A DNA stretch of 64,000 nt, taken from Streptomyces chartreusis. GTDB taxonomy: Bacteria > Actinomycetota > Actinomycetes > Streptomycetales > Streptomycetaceae. A model generated the notes under the pieces. The model saw only the letters and a program-made list of their open reading frames with translations, was not told the DNA's origin and made no database searches. The position numbers and the translations under genes are program-made. The stretch lies in contig NZ_CP023689.1 in NCBI RefSeq assembly GCF_008704715.1, positions 6,448,001-6,512,000 of the forward strand, written 5' to 3'. This document shows positions 34,575 through 43,057 of the stretch, in pieces. The number at the start of each line of letters is the position of its first letter. Position 1 is the first letter of the stretch.

Positions 34575-37199
34575 GTGACCGAGAACGCTCAGCAGCAGCC
34601 ATCAGCGCCCGACACCGAACTGCCGACCCAGTACGCGCCGGCCGATGTAGAGGGGCCGCTGTACGAGCGCTGGGTGGAGCGCGGTTACTTCGAGGCGGAC
34701 GCGAAGAGCGACAAGCCGCCCTACACCGTCGTCATCCCGCCGCCGAACGTCACCGGCAGCCTGCACCTCGGGCACGCCTTCGAGCACACCCTCATCGATG
34801 CCCTGACGCGCCGTAAGCGCATGCAGGGCTTCGAGACGCTGTGGCAGCCCGGCATGGACCACGCCGGTATCGCCACGCAGAACGTCGTCGAGCGCGAGCT
34901 CGGCAAGGAGGGCAAGTCCCGCCACGACCTCGGCCGCGAGGCGTTCGTCGAGCGCGTCTGGCAGTGGAAGGGCGAGTCCGGCGGGCAGATCTCCGGGCAG
35001 ATGCGACGCCTCGGTGACGGTGTCGCCTGGTCGCGCGAGCGCTTCACCATGGACGAGGGCCTCTCGCAGGCCGTCCAGACCATCTTCAAGCGGCTCTACG
35101 ACGACGAGCTGATCTACCGCGCCGAGCGCATCATCAACTGGTGCCCCCGGTGTCTCACCGCCATCTCGGACATCGAGGTCGAGTACCAGGACGACGACGG
35201 CGAGCTCGTCTCCATGAAGTACGGCGACGGTGACGACACCATCGTCGTCGCCACGACCCGTGCCGAGACGATGCTCGGTGACACCGCGGTCGCCGTCCAC
35301 CCGGACGACGAGCGCTACAAGCACCTGGTCGGCAAGCTCATCAAGCTGCCGCTGACCGAGCGCTCGATCCCGGTCGTCGCCGACACCCACGTCGACCCCG
35401 AATTCGGCACCGGCGCGGTCAAGGTGACCCCGGCCCACGACCCGAACGACTTCGAGATCGGCCAGCGGCACGACCTGCCGGCCATCACGATCATGGACGA
35501 GCACGCGGTCATCACCGCGCACGGCCCCTTCCAGGGCCTGGACCGCCTGGAGGCCCGCTCGGCGATCGTCGCCGCGCTGCGCGCCGAGGGCCGGATCGTC
35601 GCGGAGAAGCGGCCGTACGTCCACTCCGTCGGCCACTGCTCGCGCTGCAAGACGACCATCGAGCCGCGTCTGTCGATGCAGTGGTGGGTCAAGGTCGGCC
35701 CGCTCGCCAAGGCCGCCGGTGACGCGGTCCGCGACGGCCGGGTCAAGATCCACCCGCAGGAGATGGAGAAGCGGTACTTCGACTGGGTCGACAACCTCCA
35801 CGACTGGTGCATCTCGCGGCAGTTGTGGTGGGGCCACCGCATCCCGGTCTGGTACGGCCCGAACGGCGAGGTCGTCTGCGTCGGCCCCGACGAGGAGGCG
35901 CCGAGCGGCGAGGGCTGGCGTCAGGACACCGACGTCCTCGACACCTGGTTCTCCTCCGGCCTGTGGCCCTTCTCGACCCTCGGCTGGCCCGAACAGACCG
36001 AGTCGCTCGCGAAGTTCTACCCGAACTCCGTCCTGGTCACCGGCTACGACATCCTCTTCTTCTGGGTCGCCCGGATGATGATGTTCGGCCTGTACGCGAT
36101 GGACGGCACCCCGCCGTTCCACACCATCGCCCTGCACGGCATGGTCCGCGACCAGTTCGGCAAGAAGATGTCGAAGTCCTTCGGCAACGCGGTCAACCCG
36201 CTGGACTGGATGGACAAGTACGGCTCCGACGCGCTCCGCTTCACCCTGGCGCGCGGTGCCAACCCCGGCGTCGACGTCCCGATCGGCGAGGACTGGGTCC
36301 AGGGCTCCCGGAACTTCGCCAACAAGATCTGGAACGCCACCCGCTTCGCGCTGATGAACGGCGCGACGGTCGAGGGCCCGCTGCCGGAAGCGTCGGCGAT
36401 GTCCTCCACGGACCGCTGGATCCTGTCCCGCCTGAACTCCGTCATCGCCGAAGTCGACGCGTTCTACGAGGACTTCCAGTTCGCCAAGCTGTCCGACGCC
36501 CTCTTCCACTTCGCGTGGGACGAGGTCTTCGACTGGTACGTCGAGCTGTCCAAGACGACGTTCCAGGCGGGCGGCGCGGCGGCCGAGGTCTCCAAGCGCG
36601 TCCTCGGCGAGGTCCTCGACGTCACGCTGAGGCTGCTGCACCCGGTGGTCCCGTTCGTCACGGAGACCCTGTGGACCACGCTGACCGGCGGCGAGTCGAT
36701 CGTGATCGCCGAGTGGCCGGCCGACAGCGGCTTCCGTGACCAGGGCGCCGAGCGGGAGATCGAGTCGCTCCAGTCGGTCATCACCGAGGTCCGCCGCTTC
36801 CGCGCCGACCAGGGCCTGCAGCCGGGCCAGCGCGTCCCGGCCCGCCTGACGCTGGACGGCACGGCCCTCGCCGCGCACGAGCCGGCCATCCGCCAGCTGC
36901 TGCGCCTGCAGCCCGAGGGCGAGAGCTTCTCGGCGACGGCGACCCTGCCGGTCGCCGGCGCGGAGGTCACCCTCGACCTGTCCGGCGTGATCGACGTCGC
37001 GGCCGAGCGCAAGCGCCTGGCCAAGGACCTCGCCGCCGCCGAGAAGGAGAAGGCCCAGGCCACGGCCAAGCTCGGCAACGAGGCGTTCCTCGCGAAGGCC
37101 CCGGACCAGGTGGTCGACAAGATCCGGGGGCGGCTCGCCAAGGCGGACGAGGACATCGCCCGGATCAAGGCGCAGCTGGAGAGGCTGCCGGAAGCGTAA
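34575..37199 (+). CDS. valS: Valyl-tRNA synthetase
   Basis: An 874-aa class I synthetase. The HIGH motif appears as SLHLGHAFEHT (near residue 60) and KMSKS as GKKMSKSFGN (near residue 535). The editing domain lies between, and the C-terminal coiled coil (ERKRLAKDLAAAEKEKAQATAKL) is typical of ValS. It charges tRNA-Val and edits Thr. The start GTG seems leaderless. I saw no T-box upstream. Confidence 0.96.
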   Translation: MTENAQQQPSAPDTELPTQYAPADVEGPLYERWVERGYFEADAKSDKPPYTVVIPPPNVTGSLHLGHAFEHTLIDALTRRKRMQGFETLWQPGMDHAGIATQNVVERELGKEGKSRHDLGREAFVERVWQWKGESGGQISGQMRRLGDGVAWSRERFTMDEGLSQAVQTIFKRLYDDELIYRAERIINWCPRCLTAISDIEVEYQDDDGELVSMKYGDGDDTIVVATTRAETMLGDTAVAVHPDDERYKHLVGKLIKLPLTERSIPVVADTHVDPEFGTGAVKVTPAHDPNDFEIGQRHDLPAITIMDEHAVITAHGPFQGLDRLEARSAIVAALRAEGRIVAEKRPYVHSVGHCSRCKTTIEPRLSMQWWVKVGPLAKAAGDAVRDGRVKIHPQEMEKRYFDWVDNLHDWCISRQLWWGHRIPVWYGPNGEVVCVGPDEEAPSGEGWRQDTDVLDTWFSSGLWPFSTLGWPEQTESLAKFYPNSVLVTGYDILFFWVARMMMFGLYAMDGTPPFHTIALHGMVRDQFGKKMSKSFGNAVNPLDWMDKYGSDALRFTLARGANPGVDVPIGEDWVQGSRNFANKIWNATRFALMNGATVEGPLPEASAMSSTDRWILSRLNSVIAEVDAFYEDFQFAKLSDALFHFAWDEVFDWYVELSKTTFQAGGAAAEVSKRVLGEVLDVTLRLLHPVVPFVTETLWTTLTGGESIVIAEWPADSGFRDQGAEREIESLQSVITEVRRFRADQGLQPGQRVPARLTLDGTALAAHEPAIRQLLRLQPEGESFSATATLPVAGAEVTLDLSGVIDVAAERKRLAKDLAAAEKEKAQATAKLGNEAFLAKAPDQVVDKIRGRLAKADEDIARIKAQLERLPEA

Positions 37200-37218
37200 G
37201 TCGTTCCACGAGAGTGAA

Positions 37219-37248
37219 GGCCCCCGGAGCTGTCCAGCGCCGGGGGCC
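37219..37248 (+). terminator. Terminator after valS
   Basis: A 9-bp stem (GGCCCCCGG with CCGGGGGCC) extended by an inner CTG/CAG pairing, ending CCCATTCC. Confidence 0.8.
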
Positions 37249-37259
37249 CATTCCTACCC

Positions 37260-37322
37260 AGGGGCGCGGGGAACTGCGCGACCAGCCCCCACCGCCCCGT
37301 CAGGCCGCCCGACAACCCCCAC
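37260..37322. repeat. Dispersed intergenic repeat (GGGGCGCGGGGAACTGC type)
   Basis: It begins AGGGGCGCGGGGAACTGCGC and continues with a CCAGCCCCCACCGCCCC-like tract. From memory this is a high-copy intergenic repeat in Streptomyces. Its function is unknown. Confidence 0.6.
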
Positions 37323-37371
37323 CACCCCACTCCCTACGCGCACTGTCAGTCCCCCTCCGTAGACTGGCCCC

Positions 37372-38859
37372 GTGAGTGAGAGCGACGACCCCTTCGAAGA
37401 GATCATCGCGGCGGAGACCGACCGCGACCCCGATCTCGCCGTCATCGAGGCCGGCAGCCGAACCCTGCGCACCCAGGGCGGCCCGCCGCAGGCGCACGTG
37501 CCGGCGCGCCCCGAGGACCCCGAGGTCGACAAGGCATTGCGCGAGGTCGAGGCGGAGCTCGCCACCCGCTGGGGCGAGACCAAGCTGGAGCCGTCGGTCA
37601 GCCGTATCGCCGCGCTCATGGACGTCCTCGGCGAGCCCCAGCGCTCGTACCCCTCGATCCACATCACCGGCACCAACGGCAAGACGTCGACCGCCCGCAT
37701 GATCGAGGCCCTCCTCGGCGCCTTCGAGCTGCGCACCGGCCGCTACACCTCGCCGCACGTCCAGTCGGTCACCGAGCGGATCAGCCTCGACGGCGCCCCG
37801 GTCTCCGCCGAGCGCTTCATCGAGACGTACAACGACATCAAGCCGTACGTCGAGATGGTCGACTCCTCGCAGGAGTACCGCCTGTCCTTCTTCGAGGTGC
37901 TCACGGGCATGGCGTACGCGGCCTTCGCGGACGCGCCCGTCGACGTCGCCGTCGTGGAAGTGGGCATGGGCGGCTCCTGGGACGCCACCAACGTCATCGA
38001 CGGTGATGTCGCCGTCGTGACGCCCATAGACCTCGACCACACCGACCGGCTGGGCTCCACCCCGGGCGAGATCGCCGTCGAGAAGGCCGGCATCGTCAAG
38101 CAGGACGCCACCGTGATCATGGCCCAGCAGCCGGTGGACGCCGCCCAGGTGCTGCTGAAGAAGGCCGTGGAGGTCGACGCCACCGTCGCCCGCGAGGGCC
38201 TGGAGTTCGGGGTCGTCGCACGTCAGGTCGCCGTCGGCGGACAGCAGGTCACGCTGCGCGGGCTCGGCGGCGAGTACCCCGAGGTGTACCTGCCGCTGCA
38301 CGGCGCGCACCAGGCGCACAACGCCGCCGTCGCCCTGGCCGCAGTGGAGGCATTCTTCGGCGTCGGCGCCGCACGCGCCGAGCCGCTGGACATCGACACG
38401 GTCCGCAAGGCCTTCGCGTCCGTCTCCTCGCCGGGCCGGATGGAGGTCGTACGGCGCTCTCCGACCGTCGTGCTGGACGCCGCCCACAACCCGGCGGGCG
38501 CGCGGGCGGCCGCCGAGGCGATCGGGGAGGCCTTCGACTTCAGCCGGCTCATCGGCGTGGTCGGCGCGAGCAGCGACAAGAACGTGCGGGAGCTGCTGGA
38601 GGCCTTCGAGCCGATCTTCGCCGAGGTCGTCGTCACACAGAACTCCTCGCACCGCGCGATGGACGCCGACGAACTCGCGGCCGTCGCCGTCGAGGTGTTC
38701 GGCGACGAGCGCGTGCAGGTCGAGCCGCGGCTGCCGGACGCCCTGGAGGCCGCGATCACGCTGGCCGAGGAGGAAGGCGAGTTCACGGGCGGCGGTGTGC
38801 TGGTCACCGGGTCCGTCATCACGGTCGGCGAGGCCCGGCTGCTGCTGGGGAAGGGCTGA
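37372..38859 (+). CDS. folC: Folylpolyglutamate synthase / dihydrofolate synthase
   Basis: A 495-aa Mur-ligase-family enzyme. The P loop is HITGTNGKTSTARMIEALL (residues 101-119) and the second family motif is SPHVQSVTERISLDG. It adds glutamate to folates and may also make dihydrofolate. The first 60 residues are an acidic extension. GTG start, with TAGACT 6 nt upstream and no ribosome site, so probably leaderless. It starts the folC-DUF4233-ndk run. Confidence 0.94.
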   Translation: MSESDDPFEEIIAAETDRDPDLAVIEAGSRTLRTQGGPPQAHVPARPEDPEVDKALREVEAELATRWGETKLEPSVSRIAALMDVLGEPQRSYPSIHITGTNGKTSTARMIEALLGAFELRTGRYTSPHVQSVTERISLDGAPVSAERFIETYNDIKPYVEMVDSSQEYRLSFFEVLTGMAYAAFADAPVDVAVVEVGMGGSWDATNVIDGDVAVVTPIDLDHTDRLGSTPGEIAVEKAGIVKQDATVIMAQQPVDAAQVLLKKAVEVDATVAREGLEFGVVARQVAVGGQQVTLRGLGGEYPEVYLPLHGAHQAHNAAVALAAVEAFFGVGAARAEPLDIDTVRKAFASVSSPGRMEVVRRSPTVVLDAAHNPAGARAAAEAIGEAFDFSRLIGVVGASSDKNVRELLEAFEPIFAEVVVTQNSSHRAMDADELAAVAVEVFGDERVQVEPRLPDALEAAITLAEEEGEFTGGGVLVTGSVITVGEARLLLGKG

Positions 38860-38868
38860 GTCCGAAAG

Positions 38869-39225
38869 ATGCGTACCCTCTGTTCATCGACCCTGATCGG
38901 CGAGTTCTTCGTCATCGGCTTCGCCGGTCTGGTCGCGATGAAGGACCCCGATCTGGCCTTGTCCACGGTGTGGACGGTCAGCGGGATCGCGATGTTCCTG
39001 TGCGTGCTGCTGTGCGGCCTGGTGACCCGCCCCGGCGGGGTCGCCCTCGGCTGGGCCCTGCAGATCGCGCTCATCGCATCCGGGTTCATTGTTCCCACGA
39101 TGTTCTTCCTGGGCGCGATCTTCGCGGCACTTTGGTGGGCTTCGGTGCACTACGGCAAGAAGGTCGACGAGGCGAAGGCGAGATTCGCCGCGCAGGCGGA
39201 CTCCTCCGCACCTGACGCTGCGTAA
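38869..39225 (+). CDS. DUF4233 membrane protein
   Basis: A 118-aa protein with four hydrophobic segments and a short charged C terminus (KKVDEAKARFAAQ). It matches the DUF4233 family, which sits between folC and ndk in many actinobacteria. The function is unknown. It begins 9 bp after folC, so it is co-transcribed. Confidence 0.82.
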   Translation: MRTLCSSTLIGEFFVIGFAGLVAMKDPDLALSTVWTVSGIAMFLCVLLCGLVTRPGGVALGWALQIALIASGFIVPTMFFLGAIFAALWWASVHYGKKVDEAKARFAAQADSSAPDAA

Positions 39226-39290
39226 CAGGCGCCTGGACACGCCCTGTAACCTCATCCCACCGCACACCGGCAGTAAGAAGGAGCCATCCC

Positions 39291-39704
39291 GTGACCCAGC
39301 GCACCCTCGTCCTGCTCAAGCCCGACGCAGTCCGCCGCGGCCTGACCGGCGAGATCATCAGCCGCATCGAGCGCAAGGCCGGCTGGCAGATCACCGCGCT
39401 GGAGCTGCGCACCCTGGACCAGGAGACCCTGGAGCAGCACTACGGCGAGCACAAGGGCAAGCCCTTCTACGAGCCGCTGGTGGAGTTCATGGCCTCCGGC
39501 CCGGTCGTCGCCCTGATCGTCGAGGGCGAGCGGGTCATCGAGGGGCTGCGCGCGCTCGCCGGTCCGACCGACCCGATCGCCGCCGCGCCGGGCTCGATCC
39601 GCGGTGACTACGGTGTGATCGTCCGTGAGAACCTCATCCACGCCTCCGACTCCGAGGAGTCCGCCGAGCGCGAGGTGAAGATCTTCTTTCCGGGGCGTGC
39701 GTAA
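39291..39704 (+). CDS. ndk: Nucleoside diphosphate kinase
   Basis: A 137-aa protein starting MTQRTLVLLKPDAVRRGL. The catalytic His is in NLIHASDSEESAEREV and the GSIRGDYG loop is present. It transfers gamma phosphate among nucleoside triphosphates. GTG start with AAGGAG 8 nt upstream. A hairpin follows. Confidence 0.96.
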   Translation: MTQRTLVLLKPDAVRRGLTGEIISRIERKAGWQITALELRTLDQETLEQHYGEHKGKPFYEPLVEFMASGPVVALIVEGERVIEGLRALAGPTDPIAAAPGSIRGDYGVIVRENLIHASDSEESAEREVKIFFPGRA

Positions 39705-39727
39705 CCCCTTCGTAGTTGAACGGAGAG

Positions 39728-39752
39728 GGTGTGGAGATTGAATCTCCACACC
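39728..39752 (+). terminator. Terminator after ndk
   Basis: A perfect 11-bp stem (GGTGTGGAGAT with ATCTCCACACC) and a 3-nt loop, 24 bp past the ndk stop and 220 bp before mreB. Confidence 0.75.
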
Positions 39753-39971
39753 GGAGTGCATACCAAATGCATATGCGTGGCGATCGAGGGAACGAGTGCC
39801 CCCGATGGCCCGTCTCCACAAGCGAGGCGACTCGCCATCTGCTGACAATGGCGAAGACCCTCCCGCAGTGTTCGTGCAGGCGCGTCTACGATGGAAGCCT
39901 TCACGTCACAGCACCCACTTCGCCGACCTGACAAGCCATCAAAAGCTCCCGGGAAGGCCAGACGAATCCTG

Positions 39972-41003
39972 ATGGGGAACTCAATGTCGTTCATCGGCCG
40001 TGACATGGCTGTCGACCTCGGGACCGCCAACACGCTGGTGTACGTCAGGGGTCGCGGGATCGTGCTCAACGAACCGTCGGTCGTCGCGATCAACACCAAC
40101 ACCGGCGGCATCCTCGCGGTCGGTGCCGAGGCGAAGAAGATGATCGGGCGCACCCCCGGCAACATCGTTGCCGTGCGTCCGCTGAAGGACGGCGTGATCG
40201 CCGACTTCGAGATCACAGAGCGGATGCTCCGCTACTTCATCCTGAAGATCCACAAGCGGCGTTATCTGGCTCGTCCGCGGGTCGTCGTCTGCGTTCCCTC
40301 GGGCATCACGGGTGTCGAGCGCCGTGCCGTGATCGAGGCGTCGTCCCAGGCGGGCGCCCGCCAGGTGCACATCATCGAGGAGCCCATGGCCGCGGCCATC
40401 GGTTCCGGCCTGCCGGTCCACGAGGCCACGGGCAACATGGTGGTCGACATCGGCGGCGGCACCACGGAGGTCGCGGTCATCTCCCTCGGCGGCATCGTCA
40501 CCGCCCAGTCCATCCGCGTCGCGGGTGACGAGCTGGACAACGCGATCATCCAGCACATCAAGAAGGAGTACTCCCTTCTGCTGGGTGAGCGGACGGCCGA
40601 GCAGATCAAGATCACGATCGGTTCGGCGTACGACCTCGACTCCGACGAGCACACCGAGATCCGCGGCCGGGACCTCGTGTCCGGACTGCCGAAGACCGTC
40701 GTCATCTCCGCGGCCGAGGTGCGCAAGGCCATCGAGGAACCGGTCAACGCCATCGTGGACGCCGTGAAGACGACCCTCGACAAGTGCCCGCCGGAGCTGT
40801 CCGGCGACATCATGGACCGAGGAATCGTTCTGACCGGCGGCGGCGCCCTGCTGCGCGGCCTCGACGAGCGGCTGCGGCGCGAGACCGGCATGCCGATCCA
40901 CATCGCCGAGGACCCGCTGGACAGCGTGGCGCTCGGTTCCGGCAAGTGTGTCGAGGAGTTCGAGGCGTTGCAGCAGGTGCTCGACGCCTCGCCGCGCAGA
41001 TGA
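39972..41003 (+). CDS. mreB: MreB, actin-like cell-shape protein
   Basis: A 343-aa protein starting MGNSMSFIGRDMAVDLGTANTLVY with the actin-fold phosphate loops DLGTANT and DIGGGTTEVAV and the adenosine motif TGGGALLRGL. In Streptomyces MreB acts mainly in sporulation-septum and spore-wall synthesis rather than vegetative growth. The start at 39972 gives the length I recall for S. coelicolor MreB; upstream ATG 39891 lacks similarity. It begins the mre cluster. Confidence 0.95.
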   Translation: MGNSMSFIGRDMAVDLGTANTLVYVRGRGIVLNEPSVVAINTNTGGILAVGAEAKKMIGRTPGNIVAVRPLKDGVIADFEITERMLRYFILKIHKRRYLARPRVVVCVPSGITGVERRAVIEASSQAGARQVHIIEEPMAAAIGSGLPVHEATGNMVVDIGGGTTEVAVISLGGIVTAQSIRVAGDELDNAIIQHIKKEYSLLLGERTAEQIKITIGSAYDLDSDEHTEIRGRDLVSGLPKTVVISAAEVRKAIEEPVNAIVDAVKTTLDKCPPELSGDIMDRGIVLTGGGALLRGLDERLRRETGMPIHIAEDPLDSVALGSGKCVEEFEALQQVLDASPRR

Positions 41004-41186
41004 CGTAACTCTTCGGTTCCGCCGTACGGGATGATCTCCTCTCGTACGGCGGATCGTTGATATTGAGGCATAAGCTCACACATAAGTCTCTGCGCATCCG
41101 AAGCATCTGAAGACCGACACCTCCGCACATTTGAAGACCAATAAAACCCCTGCACATTCCAATGAGGAAGGGCACGGCCGCCGCAC
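41004..41186 (+). other. mreB-mreC spacer: hairpin and AT-rich imperfect repeats
   Basis: The first part holds an 11-bp stem (TCCGCCGTACG with CGTACGGCGGA, 41018-41053) with a 14-nt loop, a possible terminator or processing site. The rest (about 41054-41165) is unusually AT-rich and has imperfect direct repeats of CATCTGAAGACC / CATTTGAAGACC. A purine-rich GAGGAAGGG lies about 14 nt before the mreC GTG. Confidence 0.55.
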
Positions 41187-42236
41187 GTGAGGGACACACG
41201 AGAGAGCCGGCTGCTCCTGGTGCTGCTGATCGCCATCGCGTTCGCACTGATCACGGTGGACATCCGCGGTGGTGAGGACTCCCCGGTCGACGGTGCCCGC
41301 CAGGCCGCTGCCACGGTCTTCGGCCCCATCGAGGACGGTGTGTCGGCCGCGGTGAACCCGGTCGGCAACGCGGTCGCCGCGATCCGCGACTCCGGTGAGC
41401 GCCACGACCGGCTCGCCCTGCTGGAGCAGGAGAACGCGGCCCTCAAGGCGAAGCTCGGCAGCGAGGACCGCGACAGCAGCCGGCTCAAGCAGCTGGACAA
41501 GATGCTGAAGGTCGCGGGCGCGGGCCAGTACGGCATCAAGGGCGCCGAGGTCATCGCCATAGGAGCGGCCCAGGGCTTCTCCTGGACCATCACCGTCGAC
41601 GTCGGCGCCAACGACGGCATCCGGCGCGACATGACGGTCCTGAACGGCGACGGGCTGGTCGGGCGGGTCACCACCGTCGGCCCGAACACCGCCACCGTGC
41701 TCCTCGCCAACGACCCCGACTTCACCGTCGGCACGCGCATGGAGTCCAGCGACGAGCTCGGCTTCGCCTCCGGCCAGGGAGACCGCCCACTGCGCGTCGA
41801 ACTCCTCAACGGCAAGGCCGAGGTGAAGAAGGGCGACCGGCTCGTCACCTTCGGCTCGCAGGCCGACAAGCCCTTCGTGCCGGGCGTTCCCGTCGGTGTC
41901 GTCTCCCGGGTCGACCCGTCAGGCGGCGGCCTGACCCGCACCCTCTACGTCACGCCCTTCGTCGGCTTCTCCAAGCTCGACATCGTCGGCGTCGTCGTCC
42001 AGGCACCCACCAAGGACCCGCGCGACACGGTGCTCCCGTCCAAGCCCAAGCCGACTCCCAGGCCTACCGTGACGGTCACGGTCACCCCGGGCGCCGAGCC
42101 CCCGGCCGACGGTGAGGAGCAGCCGCAAGGGGACGGCCAGGACCAGCCGCTGGCCGACGGGCTGTACCAGCCCCGGGCCGACGGCCGGTATCAGCCTCCG
42201 GGCGACGGACAGAACCCGTACGAGCAAGAGCAGTAG
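41187..42236 (+). CDS. mreC: MreC, rod-shape-determining protein
   Basis: A 349-aa protein with an N-terminal membrane helix (LLLVLLIAIAFALITVDI), a coiled coil (RHDRLALLEQENAALKAKLGS) and the double beta-barrel typical of MreC (GDGLVGRVTTVGPNTATVLLANDP). The C-terminal 70 residues are a repetitive PADG/QPxxDGQ-rich tail. It links cytoplasmic MreB to the wall synthases. GTG start. Confidence 0.93.
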   Translation: MRDTRESRLLLVLLIAIAFALITVDIRGGEDSPVDGARQAAATVFGPIEDGVSAAVNPVGNAVAAIRDSGERHDRLALLEQENAALKAKLGSEDRDSSRLKQLDKMLKVAGAGQYGIKGAEVIAIGAAQGFSWTITVDVGANDGIRRDMTVLNGDGLVGRVTTVGPNTATVLLANDPDFTVGTRMESSDELGFASGQGDRPLRVELLNGKAEVKKGDRLVTFGSQADKPFVPGVPVGVVSRVDPSGGGLTRTLYVTPFVGFSKLDIVGVVVQAPTKDPRDTVLPSKPKPTPRPTVTVTVTPGAEPPADGEEQPQGDGQDQPLADGLYQPRADGRYQPPGDGQNPYEQEQ

Positions 42237-42249
42237 GAGCTGAAGCCCG

Positions 42250-42930
42250 ATGCGCGTCAACCGAATCCTGCTCTCCTCCGCTCTGGTCGTCGTCGCCCTT
42301 GTGGTGCAGGTGAGCGTCCTGTCCCGGCTGCATCTGCCGGGCGCCGTCCCCGATCTGCTGCTCCTGACCGTGCTGGGCCTCGCCATGGTCTACGGCCATG
42401 TCGGCGGCGCCCTCGTCGGCTTCGGCGCCGGTCTGCTCGCCGACCTCGCCCCGCCCGCCGACCACGCCGCCGGCCGCTATGCGCTGGTGCTGTGCGTGAT
42501 CGGCTATCTCGCCGGGCTCATCAAGCCGGACAACGGCCGGATCAAGTCGGCCACCGGGCCGATGGTCGTCGTGGTCGTCGCCGCCATCGGCACGACCCTG
42601 CTGTACGCCGGAGTCGGCGCCCTCGTCGGGGACACCGCCGCCCGCCATGTCGGCCTCGGCAGCCTGCTGTTCACGGCCGCCCTGTACGACCTGCTGCTCG
42701 CGCCGTTCGTCGTCCCGGGGATCATGGCGCTGGCCAGGCGCGCGGAGAACGACCCGCTCGCCGACAGCGGCTCCCAGGCCAAGAAGACCGACATCTCCTC
42801 GGGCTGGCTCTCCGGCGGCACCGGTCTGCGGATCGGCGGCCAGCGCGGCGGGCTGAGCGGTCTGAAGGTGAAGGCGGTGCGGGCGCGCACGGCGCGCGCG
42901 GGGCGCATCAAGGGGGTCAAGAGGCTGTGA
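42250..42930 (+). CDS. mreD: MreD, rod-shape-determining membrane protein
   Basis: A 226-aa protein with five or six membrane helices in the first 165 residues and a basic cytoplasmic tail (KVKAVRARTARAGRIKGVKRL). The placement between mreC and the PBP2 gene and the hydrophobic profile identify it. It starts 13 bp after mreC with AGGAG upstream. Confidence 0.9.
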   Translation: MRVNRILLSSALVVVALVVQVSVLSRLHLPGAVPDLLLLTVLGLAMVYGHVGGALVGFGAGLLADLAPPADHAAGRYALVLCVIGYLAGLIKPDNGRIKSATGPMVVVVVAAIGTTLLYAGVGALVGDTAARHVGLGSLLFTAALYDLLLAPFVVPGIMALARRAENDPLADSGSQAKKTDISSGWLSGGTGLRIGGQRGGLSGLKVKAVRARTARAGRIKGVKRL

Positions 42931-43057
42931 GGACGGGGGAGTTCACCCGCACGGGTGAGTCCAGCAGGAACCGGGCCCCGCGGGCCGGTCGTTCACCACT
43001 CGAACGAACACAGTCGTATTCGCACTGGTACTCGCACCGAGAGGGGGAGGCGGCGCA

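Noticed and set aside
34602..36878. 758-codon minus-strand frame over valS
   Set aside because: Antisense shadow; valS motifs on the plus strand leave no doubt.
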